Shown piece after piece: positions 37,201-47,600 of a stretch of 64,000 nucleotides of DNA. Each line of letters starts with the position of its first letter. Within the stretch, counting starts at the first letter, position 1. The stretch is from Setophaga petechia (taxonomy: Eukaryota > Chordata > Aves > Passeriformes > Parulidae). The stretch is taken from contig JANCRA010000003.1 of assembly GCA_024362935.1 (NCBI GenBank), forward strand, positions 45,887,344-45,951,343, in the 5' to 3' direction. The notes beneath the pieces are model-generated. The model was not told the origin of the DNA. It worked only from the letters and a program-made list of their open reading frames with translations, and made no database searches. A program made the translations under genes and the position numbers.

Positions 37201-39491
37201 CATTTTCCTGAAAGAGACCTCTGAAAATGACTTTATTAGAGAAAGTTCTATTCCCATGCCTAAAGCCTGTTTTGATAAAAAGGCTTCTAGTAATACTGAG
37301 TTCTAACAAACGGTACTAAATTTTAAGCATGTTTTATTCAGAGACATTTTGCCCCCAAGACTACCATAAGCACTTTATTAACTTCAAGAATGACATGATT
37401 ACCTCAAGCCCCTGAAACTCCTGCCAGGTAACTGCAGTTATCAGTGCACTGAGGAGGACAACTAATGACAGAGATATGAATTAAGTGGTTCAATCAAGAT
37501 TTATTCTTCCAATAAAGAAATAACTTCAGGTAAAATACAATTTGGTCTACAGAGCAGGTGTAATGAAATCCTTGCCATCAAGTTGAGAACACAGGCTATA
37601 AACTCTCATCTGAAACCAACCAGCTGAGGTGAGTTATTACACCCTCAGCCAAAGGCAGGTGCTGGGCTGCAACAGGGGAGCAAGGCTGGGTGACTGTGCT
37701 GCATCAGGCACACAAACCTGTGCTCCTGTGATCTCTGCAGCAATGATGGGGAATATTTACAATGTTGAAGATGTAGAGAGTATTTATGTTACCCAATTTA
37801 AGCATTTAGCTGCAGCTGCAGGTGATTAAGCCACCCCATCACAGCACTGCTCAGAAACAGCTGTGCTAGAGTGGGTACAAACATCATTCATTCAACAGAC
37901 AGCACTGAAAATAACTGGGAGGGCACTGAAAATCATTGAGGACAAGTTTGTTGTTGGGATTTTTAAACCTATTTTCTTCAGATCAACCTGCTGCCAAAGG
38001 AAGGAGCACCACATTACCTGACAACTGGTTAAGACTGCACTGCTGTGGGAAAATGGAGTGTCAAATTCCATCATCTGGTACCACTGTGGGATCAGTTGGG
38101 AGCTGTGTGGGGGCAGAAGTCAATGGGGAGCCAGGTACCACCTCCCAGAGCATCTGCTCCCACCCCTGCTTCAGGCAGGTGACTGCACAGTCCTCACCTG
38201 GGCTGGCTGCTGGGCCTTTATGGGTTTTCCCATCCTGCAATGGAGCTACAAACCTGCAGATCTACAGTGCTGACCAAACTACTTTCAAGTTCTCAAAAAT
38301 AAAAAATACACATGCTAACCATGAAAGGGCTGCTGTGGCATGGAAATCCTGTATTTGGCTTCAAGGTAACACTGTTTTAGCAGTAACTTGAGCCTGAATG
38401 TCCTTAGAAAACCCTGAAATGGAATACTAAATGAAATCCATGTCACTGAAGAGTGCAGACATGGAAGAACCAGGCTGTTGGAAGGATGCAGAAGACAGGG
38501 AGTGAGCGTGAGTCCCTGTGGGACAGCACCCTGAAGTCCTCTGTGCTCCCACCAGCCTCACCTCTGCCTTGTGGGCAGCCCTGGGCAAAACTCCTTCTCT
38601 GCCAAGACCAGGGGTTATGGTACCAGCTTCTCTTGTACAGTGCCTTGGGCAAAATTAACCTCTTCAGTACAGTACGGCAATGGATGGGAGATGCTTGTAT
38701 GAACTCATTCCTTGAGCACTTAAAGGGAGGACATGCAGAGTGGGAGGGCAGGCACTGAGGACACAGCCTGGGGGTCCACATGGACAGGACATGAGCCTAA
38801 AATAATCCATCACGTGGCCACAGCATTATGAGGATCTGGTGCATGAAAACAAAAGTTTAAAATGCTAGCATAGGAAACTGAACAATGAAGACGATTCAAA
38901 TGAATTTTTATTTCATATGCAACAACAAAAGCATTCCATACACAAAATAACAAAATAATGAAAGGATGTATTGCAATGAAAAAAAAAAAACAACAAACAA
39001 ACGAAAAAAGTGGAATGAATATATCACTTTTTGGGAAGCTTTAATACCCAGCACACAAATAAAACGGTGTTTAAAAGTTTCTAAACTACTTAAAAAAAGA
39101 AGAAAGTAGATCACAGCAGTAACCACGAATGAATCCTCCGGCACTGCACGCGTCGCTAAGGGATGAGAACGGGGAAGAGACGCGCCAAGAGGGAACCGCG
39201 CTACGTTTCCATAGCGGGCGGCAGAGCTCCCTGCAAGCAGCCCCGGCCCCTCACGGAGCCTCCCCAGCCCGCCCGCCCCGGGCTCACCCCGAGCGGGACC
39301 GCGGCGTCCCGGCCGGGGATTGGGGGACAAGGAGGGGCGGCGGCGAGGAGCGGCCTCTTACCCTCGGGCGGCGCGGCGCCGGGCTCCTGCCTGCCGCCGG
39401 CCCGGGGCAGGAAGGTGCGCGGCAGGAGCAGGGAGACGCAGAGCACCAGGCAGGACACGGCGGCCACCCGGCAGCACGTCCAGGCCGCCAT
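24768..39491 (-). CDS. RIC3: RIC3, acetylcholine receptor chaperone (complete, six exons)
   Basis: Exons 39491-39362, 33690-33467, 32912-32834, 31315-31222, 26512-26364 and 25255-24768 join in frame to 1164 nt, or 387 residues (recalled human RIC3 is 369). RIC3 is an ER membrane chaperone that promotes folding and assembly of nicotinic receptors (notably alpha-7) and 5-HT3 receptors. In order, the protein has an N-terminal hydrophobic segment (about residues 9-29), a Pro-rich stretch, SHLTEAVAKAKAGGGGSG (70-87) with a Gly/Ser linker, a transmembrane segment IIPIYGFGIFLYILYILF (100-117), and a coiled coil from DYELTQLQERLRETEEAMEK (146-165). Next come LREITRVMKEGKF, AEEAPYM.DWEGYPEETYP, TILVDYPDP and an acidic tail with DPAVIAENAGF and LRKRN near the C-terminus. 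All of these match recalled human RIC3 closely. All junctions are GT-AG with matching phases. The start has a strong Kozak context (GCCATGG). It converges on TUB. Confidence 0.97.
25256..26363 (-). other. RIC3 intron 5
   Basis: This is an AT-rich 1.1 kb intron. Three CATATG hexamers cluster at 26094-26123. No exon or repeat family was recognised. Confidence 0.85.
26364..26512 (-). CDS. RIC3: RIC3 exon 5
   Basis: It encodes SRTQNVTTDQEKMLLQQ, LREITRVMKEGKFID and SPEKEAEEAPYMADWE. The acceptor is a tandem TAGCAG. Using the first AG gives SRTQ (as in human SRAQ). Using the second would delete one serine. Confidence 0.95.
26513..31221 (-). other. RIC3 intron 4
   Basis: This is a 4.7 kb intron with no convincing coding. 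It contains an (AGAC)n microsatellite at 27642-27662 and AT-rich stretches around 30.5-31.1 kb. Confidence 0.85.
27642..27662. repeat. (CAGA)n microsatellite
   Basis: About five CAGA units in a RIC3 intron. Confidence 0.85.
31222..31315 (-). CDS. RIC3: RIC3 exon 4 (coiled coil)
   Basis: It starts after TTTACAG, completes a threonine, and reads DYELTQLQERLRETEEAMEK then LINRVGPTYD. It ends with two bases of the next codon at AG|gtgtgt. The heptad spacing of L/M residues supports the coiled coil described for RIC3. Confidence 0.95.
31685..31785 (-). repeat. Weak MIR-like SINE remnant
   Basis: The plus strand reads cttcctccaagtcac...gtaagtgg...cctaatccagtgacctctcc...ctgctctgc. It resembles the complement of a MIR body (caaggtcac, agtaagtggc, ccagtgctctttccac). 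The piece is very diverged. Confidence 0.3.
32641..32729. repeat. T/G-rich low-complexity tract
   Basis: Long runs of T interrupted by GG, GGG and GTTTG, about 90 bp, within RIC3 intron 3. The complement is A/C rich and makes lysine-rich spurious frames. Confidence 0.85.
32834..32912 (-). CDS. RIC3: RIC3 exon 3
   Basis: Acceptor CTCACCAG and donor A|gtgagt bound 26 codons plus one base, LASKGRTTPAERKC then SPATPGNMKRKI. This matches recalled human LSKGKTTAEDGKC and MPGNTHRKI. A one-residue insertion follows the initial leucine. Confidence 0.93.
33467..33690 (-). CDS. RIC3: RIC3 exon 2 (transmembrane exon)
   Basis: After TTTTTTGCAG it completes GKLSRFPPRMHSHSTPEG and contains the AEAFAKAK-like motif (here TEAVAKAK). 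It also holds the GGGGSGSAGGSGRG linker and the transmembrane helix ending YILFK. The donor AAG|gtaaga falls on a codon boundary. Confidence 0.96.
33691..39361 (-). other. RIC3 intron 1
   Basis: This 5.7 kb first intron runs from the GC-rich promoter end to AT-rich DNA. Open frames in it are short and unlike known families. The first 240 bp next to exon 1 (39126-39361) are CpG-rich and probably part of the promoter island. Confidence 0.85.
39362..39491 (-). CDS. RIC3: RIC3 exon 1 (start codon)
   Basis: It encodes MAAWTCCRVAAVSCLVLCVS, then LLLPRTFLPRAGGRQEP and PPE, plus the first base of a glycine codon before gtaaga. Human RIC3 has the same plan, with a hydrophobic start, LLLPKAFL and RQEPPPTPEG. 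The hydrophobic stretch is a signal anchor or signal peptide. Confidence 0.95.
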
Positions 39492-39502
39492 GGCGGAGCG
39501 CG

Positions 39503-39523
39503 GCGCAGGCGCGCGCAGGCGCC
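39503..39523. promoter_or_regulatory. Paired NRF1-like sites
   Basis: Two GCGCAGGCGC decamers lie 10 bp apart, start to start, 12-32 bp upstream of the RIC3 start codon. They are close to the NRF1 consensus (GCGCA-GCGC) that is common in CpG-island promoters. Confidence 0.5.
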
Positions 39524-39580
39524 GCGCGGGAGCGTGAGGGGAGCGCGGGGGGAGAGCGGGAGAAGGCGCTGGGAACGGGC

Positions 39581-39894
39581 GGGGATGGCAGGGAATGGGC
39601 TGGGGTGCGGACCTGAAACGTGTGGGGATGGCAGGGAATGGGCTGGGCTGGGCTGGGCTGCGGCCCTGCAAACGTGTGGGTGTGGCAGGGAATGGGCTGG
39701 GCTGGGGCCCTGCGAACGTGTGGGGATGGCAGGGAATGGGCTGGGCTGGGCTGCGGCTCGGAGAACTTGTGGGGATGGCAGGGAATGGGCTGGGCTGGGA
39801 CCCTGGGAACGGGTGGGGATGGCAGGGAATGAGCTGGGCTGCGGCCCTGAGAACGGGTGGGGATGGCAGGGAATGGGCTGGGCTGAGGCCTCGA
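39581..39894. repeat. GC-rich minisatellite, seven copies
   Basis: Units begin GGGGATGGCAGGGAATGGGC at 39581, 39624, 39678 (variant), 39722, 39771, 39815 and 39859. The periods are 43, 54, 44, 49, 44 and 44 bp. Length changes come from added GGGCT pentamers and variable GAACGTGTG spacers. It keeps several frames open on both strands, which explains the long GC-rich frames here. Confidence 0.93.
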
Positions 39895-40545
39895 AGGACA
39901 GCCGTGGACACGGAGCTCCCTTCCTCTCCTTCCAGTGCCTCAAGGGAGCCTGCAGGAAGGATGGAGAGGGGTCTTTCAGGTGTAGTGACAGGACTCAGAG
40001 GAAATGGCTTCAAACTGAAAGAGAGTAGGCTTAGATTAGATATGAAAGATGTGTGCTGATGTCGTTAGAAACAATTTGATGGGTGTTAATGTCTTTAAGA
40101 CTCGTTTCAATGTCTCTCCTGACTTTGGGCAGTGGGTTTGTTGCAGAGGGCAGACCCGACATACGCAAGGGAAGGCACAAGCCTCAACTTCAAAACTTTG
40201 GGGTAAAACAGTAAGGCCAAGGTGGGATATGTGGTACGCGGTTCGGGAAGGCTGTGCCTTTCTAGTACCTCAGCCAGTGGGAAAAGGAAGAGGGGAACAT
40301 GCAGCCAGGAATTAGGATAAAAGGAGGGTGATCCTTCCAAAATGGTGAGGAAAGAAAACCCTGCCAGTGTGCCCCAGTGGATTGTCTCCCTTTATTCGAA
40401 TAAAGCTGAAGGCCTCCTCAGTCTCCTATTTGAGGACAAAAACCTCTGGTGTTTGTGCGTTTTCCTTGAAATAAATGCTCTCAAGTAACCCCAGCAGGCA
40501 CTCAAATGACCTCAAGAAACCCCAACTGACCTCAAGAAACTCCGG

Positions 40546-41048
40546 ATTCCGGCCAGGGTCTGGACTGGAGTTGGCAAAAAGGAAAACCGACGCCGGATTG
40601 TGGATGGAGTCCGGAATGGAGCCGGCAAAGTGGAAAACCCGGCCCAGACTAAGGCCGGAGTCCAGATTCCGGCCAGAATCCAGAATGGAGTCAGCAAAAT
40701 GGAAAACCCAGGCCGGATTCTGACCGGATTCCGAAATGGAGACAGCAAATTGGAAAACGTGGACTGGATTCTAGCTGTGGGTCCAGAGTGTGGTAGACAA
40801 AAGGGAAAACCAGGACCAGGTTCCAGGCAGCGTCTGGAATGGAGTCGGCAAAAGAGAAAACCTGGACCAGATTATAGCCAGGATCCAGAATGAAGTGGGC
40901 AAAAAGGAAAACCCGGACCAGATTATGGCCAGAGTCTGGAATGGAGTTGGCAAATTAGAAAACCTGGATGGGATCCTGGCCAGGGTCCAGAAAGGAGTCA
41001 GCAAAAAGGAAAACCCATTCCGGACCCCGGCCAGGGTCTGGAATCAGC
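40546..41048. repeat. Minisatellite with 51-bp core period
   Basis: Diverged units of the form GG-ATGGAGTCGGCAAAA-GGAAAACC-GG(A/C)C-AGATT-TGGCCAG-GTC repeat about nine times. The most regular copies (40.83-41.0 kb) are 51 bp apart, exactly 17 codons, giving NGVGKRENLDQIIARIQ-like repeats on the plus strand. It is unrelated to the minisatellite 650 bp away. Confidence 0.9.
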
Positions 41049-41079
41049 AACAGTTTTGTTGTGTTGGGGTTTTTTTTTT

Positions 41080-41140
41080 TCTTCAGGGTGTTTGTCATGG
41101 TCTTCAAGATCTCTTCCAACCGAGACCACTCTGTGATTGT
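41080..41140 (+). mobile_element. CR1 3' end remnant
   Basis: catggtcttcaagatctctt followed by ccaaccgagaccactctgtg matches the CR1 3' end pattern (gaggtcccttccaacc...attctgtgat). The fragment is short. Confidence 0.5.
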
Positions 41141-43977
41141 TCCTTACCCCCCATTACCATTTCCCAGGCTCTGGTCCTTGCTTGCTTGTAGCACTTGGAA
41201 CTTTCTGGAAAAAAAGATCTCCCCTGTGCCCTGTTTTTTACTGCTCTGCAGTATCTCAGCTGGTCTCTGCTGGAGGCAGTGATGGCACTGACGGGGTAGG
41301 GTGTGCAAGGCTTGGAGCATCCATGGGAACGTGGTTCCCATTCTCCCTGGTCTGAGAAGGGGCCAGGACTTTTCCTGTGGCAGGACCGCCGGAGTTAGGG
41401 CAGCCAGGCTGCAAGGGCAAGAAGGCAGTTTGGGTAAATGCACTGCTTGAGGCCATGGCTAACCTGGATTCTCCTTGTGCATATGGGACAGATGTAGAAA
41501 AGTTCAGACCATATTTAAGCTTAAATCAATTTACTTCAACTGTCCTAAACAACAAAAATTAGAAATGTGCATATATGCTCAAAAGAGGGTGTGAAATATA
41601 CCTCTTGTCAGTGCATTTGTTTAGGGTGCTGCTGTGCAAAGTCATCCCAAAACCAGCTCCCTATTGCACTAACAATAAAAGATCAAAGAGGGAAGTTCAG
41701 TGTTTGTACTTGTTCATTTTCACCGACTTAAGCAAAAAACTGTCAGTCATGTCAAATTAAATTATATGGTTTTGTATTTCCATTATATTTATATTACACT
41801 GTATTACTGCAGTTGAATTAGACTATTTTCCATGGGGTCTGGGCTGTGACTACTGAATTTAACTCACTTTACGCAAGAGCTACCCTTAATTAGACTTGAG
41901 CTGAGAGCAGAATTGCTTTGACTAACGCTGCAGACCACTATGGCAGCAGAATACCACAGGCTCTTAAATTACTTCAAAAGAGATATGAACAGCTGGAACT
42001 GGATGGACAATTCCAGAAATCCTTCTTAGTGAGCACCTCCACACCTTGGTCAGACCCCACCAGCCTGGCTGGACTGTTTTCTTCCGGCTCCTTCACCCAT
42101 CCCTCAATCACCAGGTTTCACAGGCTTCTCACAGTAGGATTGCTGGGAGTCCCTGCACTGTTCCTGGAAATGGGAATTGTGGGAGCTGTTGTTTTGGTGT
42201 CTGTGCCTCTTTCCTGAACTTGTTGGCAACTCCTGATGCCTTCAGAGGCCAAGTTAACAAGTGAGGGCATCAAAAGGAGCGTTGCCATCAGAAATGTGTC
42301 ATCAGTTCACTAACAACAAACAATTCCCTCATTCCATCATGAAAAATGCATTGTTGTTCACTAGCAGTTTACAATATTCAGAAACAACACTTATGTAGCA
42401 AAATACCCTTCAGCCAGTAAAACAGATATCCAGCAAGCACCAACAGAAATTTCCAAAACATTATTTTGAACTTCTGGACAGGAACGTTAGAAAGTAATTT
42501 AATTTTTTTCCTATTTATTTAGCCCTCCTGTTTTCCCACCTACCTGTCTCTCTGCTATGACATGCTTCCTGACTTTTCCAGTTTCTCCTTATTATGGGAT
42601 AAAGCTTGAGAGGCAATTTAGCCAGTACAAATCACAGGTGGGTTTTTTTTTCTCTTGTTTTTATGCTTTTACCTTAAGGATGTTCTTGGGCTATTTTATT
42701 TTGCAAGACAGCTCAAAACCCAGCAAATAAGAGTGGGAGTTGTGGAAATTGTAAACGTTCATGCTGCTATCCTTGCTGGCAATATCAGCAATAAAGCAAC
42801 CATCCCTTTGCACAAGTATTTGTAACTTACTTAAAATTTTACCTTTTGTGGAGGAAGGGTCATCTTCAGAAGGCAGAACATTTTCCACATGTGTAGGTAA
42901 GGAGCTACATGAGCCACAGGAATATCAATATTTATACCCAGATTATTATATACTTCAGATTATGTAAAGCAATATTCAACTGTTCTGAAAAACAGGAAAG
43001 GCATGAATGGTCAAGAATGATTGCTGATAATTCAGTGAAGAGAAAATTAATGTGAAAGAACTTGAATGAATAATTTAAAACCTGTCTTTTTATCTTTTTT
43101 TTTTTTTTTTTTGGTCTGCTCATTCTTGACTGGCCACGTATAAATTGCTATAAAAATGAACAATCTCTGATATAAATGTAAATCAGGAAGAAATTTCGTA
43201 ACTTAATCAAACTAACAAATGACACAAGAGCTTCCTCATTTGTCTAGGTTTTGTCAAAAGCTGTGCTACCACAGCTCCTCACCTAAATTAGGGAGGTGCC
43301 CGTGTGCATGCTGCGAGCATTCTCACTGCAGAGTATGTAAGTAGTCAGGAGCCAAACGCTGCAGTAGTGGGCAAAGGCTAACAGCAGTGAGAAGCTCGAG
43401 AGCTTGTTTTGTGAGGAAGAATGTAATTCCTTGGCAATTCCCAAAGCTGTTGATTAGCTGCAGAGCAGGCAGAAATCACTGGCTGGGCTGTGGAGGCAGA
43501 GCTGTCTGGGAAGGTCTCAGTGGTCTGCAGCAGGAACTTTGTGCACAGCACAAGAGCTGGCACAGCAGCAAAAATGGGTCACATCCTCCGTGCCTTCTGG
43601 GGCCAGCCCGCAACAGGGATGTGGTTTCTTGTCTTCTGTGCATGAGCAAACCTATCTGGCATCTCTTCAAGTCTTCCTCTTGCTGAGAGCTGGAGGATTT
43701 GCCCCTAAATGAGCAGTGCTCACTGGCAGCTCCATGGTGAGTTGTTCAGGTAGGTCCGGCCGCAGGTGGGATTGCTTGCACAGCATGGTCAGGAACACAG
43801 AAAGAAGCATGGCTTAGCCCATGGACAAGGTGATGCCTTGCAGAGGGGAACACCCTTTCCTGGCACCTTTCTTGGTGTTATTGATCAGCAGAAAGAAAGC
43901 TCTGATGAATTCTGTGGCTGTTCTGTCACCAAAAACATTAAAAAAAAAAAAAAGGGGGGAGTAGTATTCTGCTCCAA

Positions 43978-44600
43978 TTAATTAAACAAACTGATATGAA
44001 TTCCGCGCTTAAATCGCACTTTGCATATCCATAATCTCTGCACTACATTTTATGTATACTTTACCCTTGGGTAAAAATTTGTGAGCATATAAATGCTTTC
44101 TCATATAATCTTGCTAAAGCACGCTCTTCCCTATAAATATTCATACCACTGCCAAAACATTTGCAAGCTTTCCCCAAAGGTGAAATATGTGTAATGTACT
44201 TTGCCTTCTGGGTATAAATATTATCCAATACATTTTGGTTAATATGAATACACTAATTATTCTTGTAACCCTTTTTAAAAGGGTCATCCTCATGATGTGA
44301 ATTTTTAAAAAATGTAATTACAGTAATTGGATACTTAATCTAATTAAAATTGGCTTTATCTTTAATGGGAATTTTTCTAAAGAGGCAGAATGACAATTGA
44401 CTTTCTGATAATCACTGTTTTCTTTCAGCTGCAGGATGCATTTAGTACAGTAGGAACCAGAGAACATGGCCTTTTTACCACATGCCAGCCACCTTTAGGG
44501 CCAGTTAAACTACAATTTTATTCATTGCCAGGCAAAACTTCCCCTTTAGTAGAAACAAAAGTTGCTGAATTGATTTCATTGTGGCTCAGGTAGAGATAAT
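43978..44600. promoter_or_regulatory. Candidate conserved non-coding element
   Basis: This is a repeat-poor, AT-rich block, dense in homeobox/POU/MEF2-like words: TTAATTAAAC, TTTGCATATC, CTATAAATATTC, AACTAATTA-like TACACTAATTATTC and TAATCTAATTAAAA. This texture is typical of deeply conserved developmental enhancers. Conservation itself could not be tested. It also contains the exon-like segment 44429-44589. Confidence 0.3.
44429..44589 (+). other. Exon-like open segment, unidentified
   Basis: A good acceptor (TTTTCTTTCAG) and a donor (CAG|gtagag) bound 161 nt that are open in one frame. They read LQDAFSTVGTREHGLFTT, CQPPLGPVKLQFYSLPGK and ETKVAELISLWL. No family was recognised and no partner exon was found. 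It may be part of a conserved non-coding element rather than coding. Confidence 0.2.
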
Positions 44601-47600
44601 TTAGGGAATGTTTATGGTGCTGATTATGATGCAGGGCGTGCCTTAGAGAAGATGCTGCCCAGGGGAAGGTGCCAGCTTCCCAAAAGCCTGGCTCTGTTCA
44701 GGTATGTAGGCACAGTCATGTACAGTGAGCTCCTCTGTCTTTGGGAGGTGCACCTGGATGGACCCCTGCACGCTTTGGGTGCATGTAAATTCTCACTGAC
44801 ATCAGCAGAACTCCAGACAAGTTGGATTATCTCCTGGGTTTATAATTCAGATCAACATTTCTAATGTGCTCTCTCTTAAAGGCACTTTCCATGCAGAGTG
44901 ACAAGCAGGACTGCCACGGTTCAAAGAGGGAAAATTATTTTGAGTCCACACTGCATCTTTTACTGTGGGAGGCCAAGGAGAACAAGTTAGGAGTTGTATA
45001 GGAAAGAATGGAGAAGTGGGTTCAGTCGCTGTCTTCAGATACCTGTGACATAAACATTTATGTCTGCTATAAAGCTGCTGCACCTTTCAGGGCCTTTGCT
45101 TTACTGGAAGCCAGGCAAGAGAGAAAGGCCTTCAAGGAAAATCAATCAACTGTTTTGTGGGCTCAGCTTGCCAGTGGTGTGTTCATATAACTAAAGACAG
45201 ACATACATTTCATAGAGGAATAAATCATTGTTTTCTAAGAAGGATAATCATCTACATCTACAAAGTGCTTTCTAAAAAAAAAAAGATTGCATAGACTGGG
45301 CCAAATCATGTCCTAGTGCAAGGAGACACCCCTGATTTGGATATACCTGTATTTGACTGTCCTCAGTGTCAGCTGGGGGATGATCTGATTGCCAGAAGAG
45401 CCTTTTGGGTTTTGTCCCTGCAGCCTGGTCTGTGCCAAAGTGAGACCAGACCCCCTGCAGGATGACTGTGACAGTTCTGATAGGAAATCTGTGTCTGTGT
45501 CTGTACATGCTCTCTGTGCCTCTCCCATGGGTCCGGCTGCTGTGCCTGGGGAGTCACCTGGAGCTCACAGACCAGAAGCAGACCAGCACCACATTTCCAC
45601 AGGAAGGTGTTCTGTGTGCCCAGACATTTTCCTTAGGAAGCTGTTCTGTGTGCCCAGACATTTTCCTTAGGAAGCTGTTCTGTGTGCCCAGACATTTTCC
45701 TTAGGAAGCTGTTCTGTGTGCCCAGATATTTTCCTTGGGAAGCTGCTCTGTGTGCCCATTTTCCTTGGGAAGCTGTTCTGTGTGCCCAGAGAGCTCCTGC
45801 TGAGCTCAGCCCTCTTGCAGCCCCCTCGGGCAGGCAATCAGCTAATGAGCAGAGAGAGCAGGTTGTAATACTGTGCTACTTTTTGGGTCAGGGTGAATAA
45901 ATATGTGTCTACTTCTGCTGAGCATGTGAGGTAGCAGTGAGTGCAGAAGGAAAACAGTGTGCAGGTGATGCTATGATTGAAACACTGAGTTTCAGCAACA
46001 ACCTGTATGTGGAACACATGATAGCAAAGAGACTTCTAAGAGAACCACTTATGTTCAATGAAAGAATCATGAATTTCGGAGTGAAGTTAGCGCTGATTAA
46101 AAGAAGCATTTCAATTAAAAAACAGGTACCAGGAAAAGTTGTTCATAAAATGAGTGCATAAGTTCAAAAAAGCATCAGAAGTACCAAGGAAACCTCGAGT
46201 TTTATCTAAGAACTGCAAGTGGGCTCAAACTTTAGCTTTCAGCTTATGAAAAGCATTTGCCATATGAAAAAATGTTGATGCTGAAAATACTGAAAAGCAT
46301 GTCATTCCCCATCAGTCTGTTTTATCAAAGTGATATCTTTGTGCAAGCTGGACATTGGATAAAGAAATAAGGATATTATCTGCTAGCCTTCACTAAGCTT
46401 GAAGATTCCAGTTTGAAATTGAACATGGAGGCAGTATTGAACTTTCCAGTGCACCTTTAGTGGCAAAACCCCAGTGCCCTGGCAGGTAAGTGGTCCTGTA
46501 CCTGAGACACACAGACATGGCAGTGTGGGGAGGTTCTGCTGCTGTTACAGAAAGTGCATTTTCAGGCGTGGCAGTACTGCAGAAATGCTGCGGGAGGGGA
46601 GGAAAGGCAGCACTGTGGTGGCCAGCAGTGTGAACTGCCATTTTCCAGACCTGAAGAACCTTCTGGTTGTTGATTTTGTTTTGAGGCCATTATTAGCTAC
46701 TCAGTACAAAAGAGCTGAAAGCACAACAACTCACTAGAAAAATCTGAGTTCTTCAGGAATAATTTTTTTGAATGCCATAGGAATTCCAGTCCCTACTTAC
46801 AAGGCCAGTTCAAGCTACACTTGCAGTGGCTTGTGGCTGAGGAATCTTGGCAGATGCCCATCTGAATACTTAGAAAAACAGAAGCAATGTGGATTCACAA
46901 TCTGTCTTGGGTAAAATCTCTGCACTGCTGATGTGGTCTCCAGATAGGCTTATTGTGAAACTAATATCAAACATTGCTCTAAGCATGAGAGAAAATTATT
47001 GCTGGCTGAAGGGAACAGATGAGTCCAGAGAGGGAAAAGAGTCTGTTGCCTCTCTTCTCTTTGCAGACATGCAAATGTTCCTCATCTATCAGTGGTGCAG
47101 TTGCAGGAAGAGACTGCCAAGTAACCAACTTGACATCCATTTATCCTACAAAACCACAGAAAAAGTTTTCTTGCCTGAAAGAAAACTGCTCTTTTCTAAG
47201 AGAAAGGTCTATGACAAAGTGTGATGTAAAAATCTTACAGAGGAGATCAGGTGTTTCTAATAAAAGGAAGGCCAGACATGACTTTTGCTTTGACCATAGT
47301 CAAAAAAGTGGTTGCCACTTTCCAAAATCCTGCTATCCACAGGAATATTTCAGAGAGCAATTCAGCACTATGCACAGTGAGAAATGAGCAGGCTGGGCAA
47401 TTGAGTGCTAGCAACTTCCTTTGCAGCAGCTTTGATATCCTACATGCATCACAGGCAGAAAAAAGCCATATCAGACCCCACAGGATTAGTGAAAGGCTGT
47501 GCAATTTTTGGATGTCTCTGAGGTCAGCATCCCTGCAGCACACAGAGTGTGGGAGCAGGAGTTGTGCAGCTGCAGCTGTGTGTGGCTGGCTGACAGAGCA

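Larger units (their letters stand above)
39126..39575 (-). promoter_or_regulatory. RIC3: CpG island promoter of RIC3
   Basis: This strongly GC- and CpG-rich block surrounds RIC3 exon 1 in otherwise AT-rich DNA. It includes a GC-box-like GGGGCGG (39335-39341). Just upstream of the ATG are two adjacent GCGCAGGCGC motifs (39503-39523) that resemble NRF1 sites. No TATA box was seen. The transcription start was not located. Confidence 0.8.
39895..43980. other. Upstream intergenic DNA of RIC3
   Basis: Apart from the 51-bp minisatellite and CR1 scrap, it holds a T18 tract (43095-43112) and only short, unrecognised reading frames. Confidence 0.5.

Noticed and set aside
39129..40059. Several long GC-rich open frames on both strands (up to 299 codons)
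   Set aside because: They run through the seven-copy minisatellite and CpG island. Only the 130-nt RIC3 exon 1 inside is supported by family similarity and splice phase.
45937..46161. Plus-strand 74-codon frame with ordinary protein composition (FNERIMNFGVKLALIKRS)
   Set aside because: No recognised family, weak start context and AT-rich sequence. Chance is the simplest explanation.
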